Source of the DNA: Gammaproteobacteria bacterium
GTDB taxonomy: Bacteria > Pseudomonadota > Gammaproteobacteria > Pseudomonadales > Pseudohongiellaceae
NCBI GenBank assembly: GCA_029244985.1
Contig: JAQWQD010000027.1
Location: 124,001 to 188,000, forward strand
Length of the DNA stretch: 64,000 nt
Direction: 5' to 3'
The notes under the pieces: generated by a model
Seen by the model: only the letters and a program-made list of their open reading frames with translations
The model's database searches: none
What the model was told of the DNA's origin: nothing
Program-made: the position numbers and the translations under genes
In this document: positions 61,594-64,000 of the stretch, piece by piece
How positions within the stretch are numbered: the stretch's first letter is position 1
Layout: every line of letters starts with the position of its first letter

Positions 61594-62529
61594 ATGAAAC
61601 CGATAGATAAAGAGAAAATACTAGCAAAATTGGGGCATGTTGCAGTGCTAAAAGGAGGTGCCTCCGCTGAGCGAGAAATTTCTCTGATAAGTGGCTCCGC
61701 CGTGTTCAATGGGTTGAAAAGATTAGGTGTAAATGCTTCAGAGATCGATGTGGGCAATGACGTGATTGAGCAACTGAAAGCGGCGAAGCCGGATCTCGTC
61801 GTGATTATGTTGCATGGCGAAGGTGGTGAGGATGGAGTTATCCAGGGCTTATTAGAGGTTATGGAATTGCCCTATACAGGTAGCGGTGTTTTGGCTTCTT
61901 CAATCGCAATGGATAAGGTTAAAAGCAAATTACTTTGGCAACGACTGGGGTTATCAACGGCTGACTTTGAATTTGCTAATAAGTCATCCTGTTGGCAAGA
62001 ACTGATAAATCGCTATGAAAAGCTGGTTGTAAAACCTGTCAGTGGTGGCTCGAGCTTGGGTATTGCAATTGTGGATAACGCGGTGGATTTAGAAAAACAC
62101 TACTGGAAGGCACTTGAATTTGATGCGCAAGTGATCGTAGAAAAATTTATTGAAGGGGTTGAATATTCAACTGGTGTACTAGGTTCAGAACTATTTCCAA
62201 CTATTCAATTGGAAACGAATAGAGAATTTTTCGATTTTGAAGCGAAGTATACAGATGAAGACAGCAGAATTATTTGCCCGCCTGAGCTGTCTGAGGAAAA
62301 GTTAACAGAATTGGAAATCCTAGTTAAGCGCGCTTATGACAGCCTAGGATGTAAAGGTTTGGCGCGAGTTGATGTAATGCAAGACCTCGATGGAGAATTT
62401 TATTTATTGGAACTTAATACTATTCCAGGGATGACGGAGCATAGTTTTGTTCCGATGGCTGCAAAACACATTGGTATAAATTTTGATGAGCTGCTGCTCC
62501 GTATTCTAGACAGTGAAACACAACATTAA
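61594..62529 (+). CDS. ddlB: D-alanine-D-alanine ligase B
   Basis: A 311-aa ATP-grasp ligase with GGASAEREISLISG at the start (about 17-30), VMLHGEGGEDG and C-terminal LELNTIPGMTEHSFVP. It makes D-Ala-D-Ala for MurF. The order murC-ddlB-ftsQ-ftsA is standard. The ATG 61594 start is supported by the family N-terminus. Confidence 0.97.
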   Translation: MKPIDKEKILAKLGHVAVLKGGASAEREISLISGSAVFNGLKRLGVNASEIDVGNDVIEQLKAAKPDLVVIMLHGEGGEDGVIQGLLEVMELPYTGSGVLASSIAMDKVKSKLLWQRLGLSTADFEFANKSSCWQELINRYEKLVVKPVSGGSSLGIAIVDNAVDLEKHYWKALEFDAQVIVEKFIEGVEYSTGVLGSELFPTIQLETNREFFDFEAKYTDEDSRIICPPELSEEKLTELEILVKRAYDSLGCKGLARVDVMQDLDGEFYLLELNTIPGMTEHSFVPMAAKHIGINFDELLLRILDSETQH

Positions 62530-63382
62530 GCAGAAAAAAAATACACTTGAAGATGAAGTAAAGAGAACAATGAGGCCAGATCCAAGCGACATAGCTGCAA
62601 GAAAATTACGAAGTGTCCGCAATCGACGTGGATTCAACTCGCAGCCGCTAAAGCCAAAATCAAACAAAAAGTTTGGTCTCGCTGTAATGGGGCTTGCGTT
62701 TTTGGGAAGTCTTGTTTTGTTAGCTCAGAATTATGAACAAATAGGGCAATACATAAACCGCCCTATTACAAAAGTTCGCATGGACAATCAATGGCAACAT
62801 GTTTCCGAGGCAGAAGTTGGCTCTTTGATTACAAATTATATGGGTGCTGGGTTTTTTAATTTCGACGTTGCTGGCGTGCGATCGACTCTGGAAGCTCATG
62901 CCTGGGTTGAAGAGGCTTCAATTAAAAGGCTATGGCCTGACATGCTCTCGTTGCAGCTTACTGAGCATGTTGCTATCGCTCGATGGGGAGAAGGAGAACT
63001 TTTAAATCAACACGGGGAAATTTTTGTTCCTGTGGATATTGGGACAATGAATGCGTTACCAATATTATCTGGACCGACCAACAGTCAATTAAAAGTAATG
63101 GAGCAATACCAATTAATGAACCAGCTGCTTTATTCGTCAGGGCTAAAGTTAAATGGGTTAACTCTTAGTATGCGTGGGAGTTGGGAGCTAACTCTTAACG
63201 AGTCTATACAAGTAGCTGTTGGCAGAATTGAAGTAGTCGAACGATTTCAGCGATTTATTGATTTTTATGAAGGTCAGTCAGTTTCTCAAACGGCAAAAAT
63301 TAGCTCGGTAGATTTGCGTTATGACAATGGTATAGCAATTAGAAATAGCAGTGATGAGCTCGCAGAGGTAGCAATAAGGTAA
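62513..63382 (+). CDS. ftsQ: Cell division protein FtsQ
   Basis: A 289-aa bitopic protein with a basic N-terminus, a helix at about residues 53-71, a POTRA domain (ITKVRMDNQWQHVSEAEVGSLI onward) and a beta domain. It links early and late divisome parts with FtsL and FtsB. The GTG start overlaps ddlB by 17 bases; ATG 62570 is an alternative that would remove 19 residues and the overlap. Confidence 0.94.
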   Translation: MKHNIKQKKNTLEDEVKRTMRPDPSDIAARKLRSVRNRRGFNSQPLKPKSNKKFGLAVMGLAFLGSLVLLAQNYEQIGQYINRPITKVRMDNQWQHVSEAEVGSLITNYMGAGFFNFDVAGVRSTLEAHAWVEEASIKRLWPDMLSLQLTEHVAIARWGEGELLNQHGEIFVPVDIGTMNALPILSGPTNSQLKVMEQYQLMNQLLYSSGLKLNGLTLSMRGSWELTLNESIQVAVGRIEVVERFQRFIDFYEGQSVSQTAKISSVDLRYDNGIAIRNSSDELAEVAIR

Positions 63383-63430
63383 TGCAGGAAATTACAAACA
63401 GCGGCAAGTGTTCCTTGGGGTTAACTGCCC

Positions 63431-64000
63431 ATGAACAAACCACTCGGTGAAAACATGATTGTTGGCCTAGACATAGGAACATCTAAAATCGTTGCAATCG
63501 TTGGTGATATAAATGCGGAGGGTGGGCTAGACATTATTGGTATAGGTAGTCACCGATCGCGCGGTTTAAAAAAAGGCACAGTTGTAAATATCGAATCAAC
63601 GGTTGAATCAATTCAGAGAGCGATAGAAGAGGCAGAATTAATGGCCGGGTGCCAGATTCATTCAGTTTACGCGGGAATAGCCGGAAGTCATATAAGAAGC
63701 ATGAATTCCCACGGCATCGTAGCTATCCGGGACGGCGAAGTCATGAAGCCCGACATCGAGAGAGTTATTGATGCAGGTAAAGCTGTTGCGATTCCTGCTG
63801 ATCAAAAAGTACTTCATATACTGCCACAAGAATACATTATTGATTCTCAGGAAGGTGTTAAAGAGCCGCTTGGCATGTCGGGCGTCAGGCTAGAAGCAAA
63901 AGTTCATCTAGTAACTTGTGCAATTAATGCAGTGCAGAATATTGAAAAATGTATTAAGCGCTGTGGTCTCGATACTAGTGAAATCATCTTAGAGCAACTT
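63431..64000 (+). CDS. ftsA: Cell division protein FtsA (partial)
   Basis: The frame starts at ATG 63431 and runs off the window after 190 codons. It shows the actin-fold phosphate-1 motif GLDIGTSKIVAIVGD (residues 12-26) and FtsA-type sequence (GCQIHSVYAGIAGSHI, DGEVMKPDIERVIDAGKAV). FtsA tethers FtsZ to the membrane. ftsZ would be expected next. Confidence 0.96.
   Translation, partial: MNKPLGENMIVGLDIGTSKIVAIVGDINAEGGLDIIGIGSHRSRGLKKGTVVNIESTVESIQRAIEEAELMAGCQIHSVYAGIAGSHIRSMNSHGIVAIRDGEVMKPDIERVIDAGKAVAIPADQKVLHILPQEYIIDSQEGVKEPLGMSGVRLEAKVHLVTCAINAVQNIEKCIKRCGLDTSEIILEQL

Noticed and set aside
62513-62570. ftsQ start at GTG as evidence of a long N-terminus
   Set aside because: Not reported as unusual, because ATG 62570 is an equally plausible start.

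Overview
This window is a continuous stretch of core chromosome from an AT-leaning gammaproteobacterium, probably of the Pseudomonadales/Cellvibrionales side and probably marine. The evidence is gene order. cbrA-gluQ-dksA, lptCAB-rpoN-ptsN-rapZ-ptsO, ibaG-murA-hisG-hisD-algW, zapE-rplM-rpsI-pet-sspAB, diaA-dolP-lpoA-rsmI-rnpB and the mra/dcw cluster all follow the Pseudomonas-like layout as I remember it. A pyrophosphate-energised ion pump and two sodium symporters fit a saltwater habitat. I saw no transposase, integrase, CRISPR array, phage gene or tRNA.

Region 1 (1-9.7 kb): the sensor part of cbrA runs off the left edge, followed by a 58-aa membrane protein, gluQ and dksA on the minus strand. 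A class I aminotransferase and sfsA follow on the plus strand. Next is a minus-strand group: a large membrane-anchored protein of unknown function, a short DksA-like zinc-finger protein, and a PLP enzyme of the cystathionine gamma-synthase family coupled to a small Rieske protein. An alanine/arginine/glutamate-rich coiled-coil protein and a 55-aa basic ORF close the region. Region 2 (9.8-19.7 kb): membrane pyrophosphatase, Mrp/ApbC, an AGCS symporter with an extra soluble segment, a two-subunit acetate-type symporter, darP and mgtE.

Region 3 (19.8-27.7 kb): a long minus-strand run comprising nitrogen PTS genes (ptsO, rapZ, ptsN), rpoN, LPS export (lptB, lptA, lptC), Kdo synthesis (kdsC, kdsD) and a Ca2+/Na+ exchanger. 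The usual hpf gene is absent. Region 4 (27.8-34 kb): mlaC without mlaFEDB, then ibaG, murA, hisG and hisD, with algW convergent and a Nif3-family gene. Region 5 (34-47 kb): cysD-cysNC, zapG, zapE, rplM-rpsI, the bc1 complex as petA plus a fused petB-petC gene, sspA-sspB, dolP, diaA and lpoA; yraN is absent.

Region 6 (47.3-64 kb): rsmI, the RNase P RNA, then the division and cell wall cluster from mraZ into ftsA. A clear sigma-70 type promoter and four phased GTGG boxes precede mraZ. Genes in this cluster overlap or lie within tens of bases, as expected for one long operon making lipid II and the divisome.

Most of the window is ordinary housekeeping DNA. The points that merit a second look are the cytochrome b-c1 fusion with its altered Rieske cluster motif, the isolated mlaC with a possible three-way-junction leader RNA, the coupled PLP-enzyme/Rieske pair, and a palindrome that spans both stop codons of convergent sspB and dolP. 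I did not find a clear undescribed multi-gene system.
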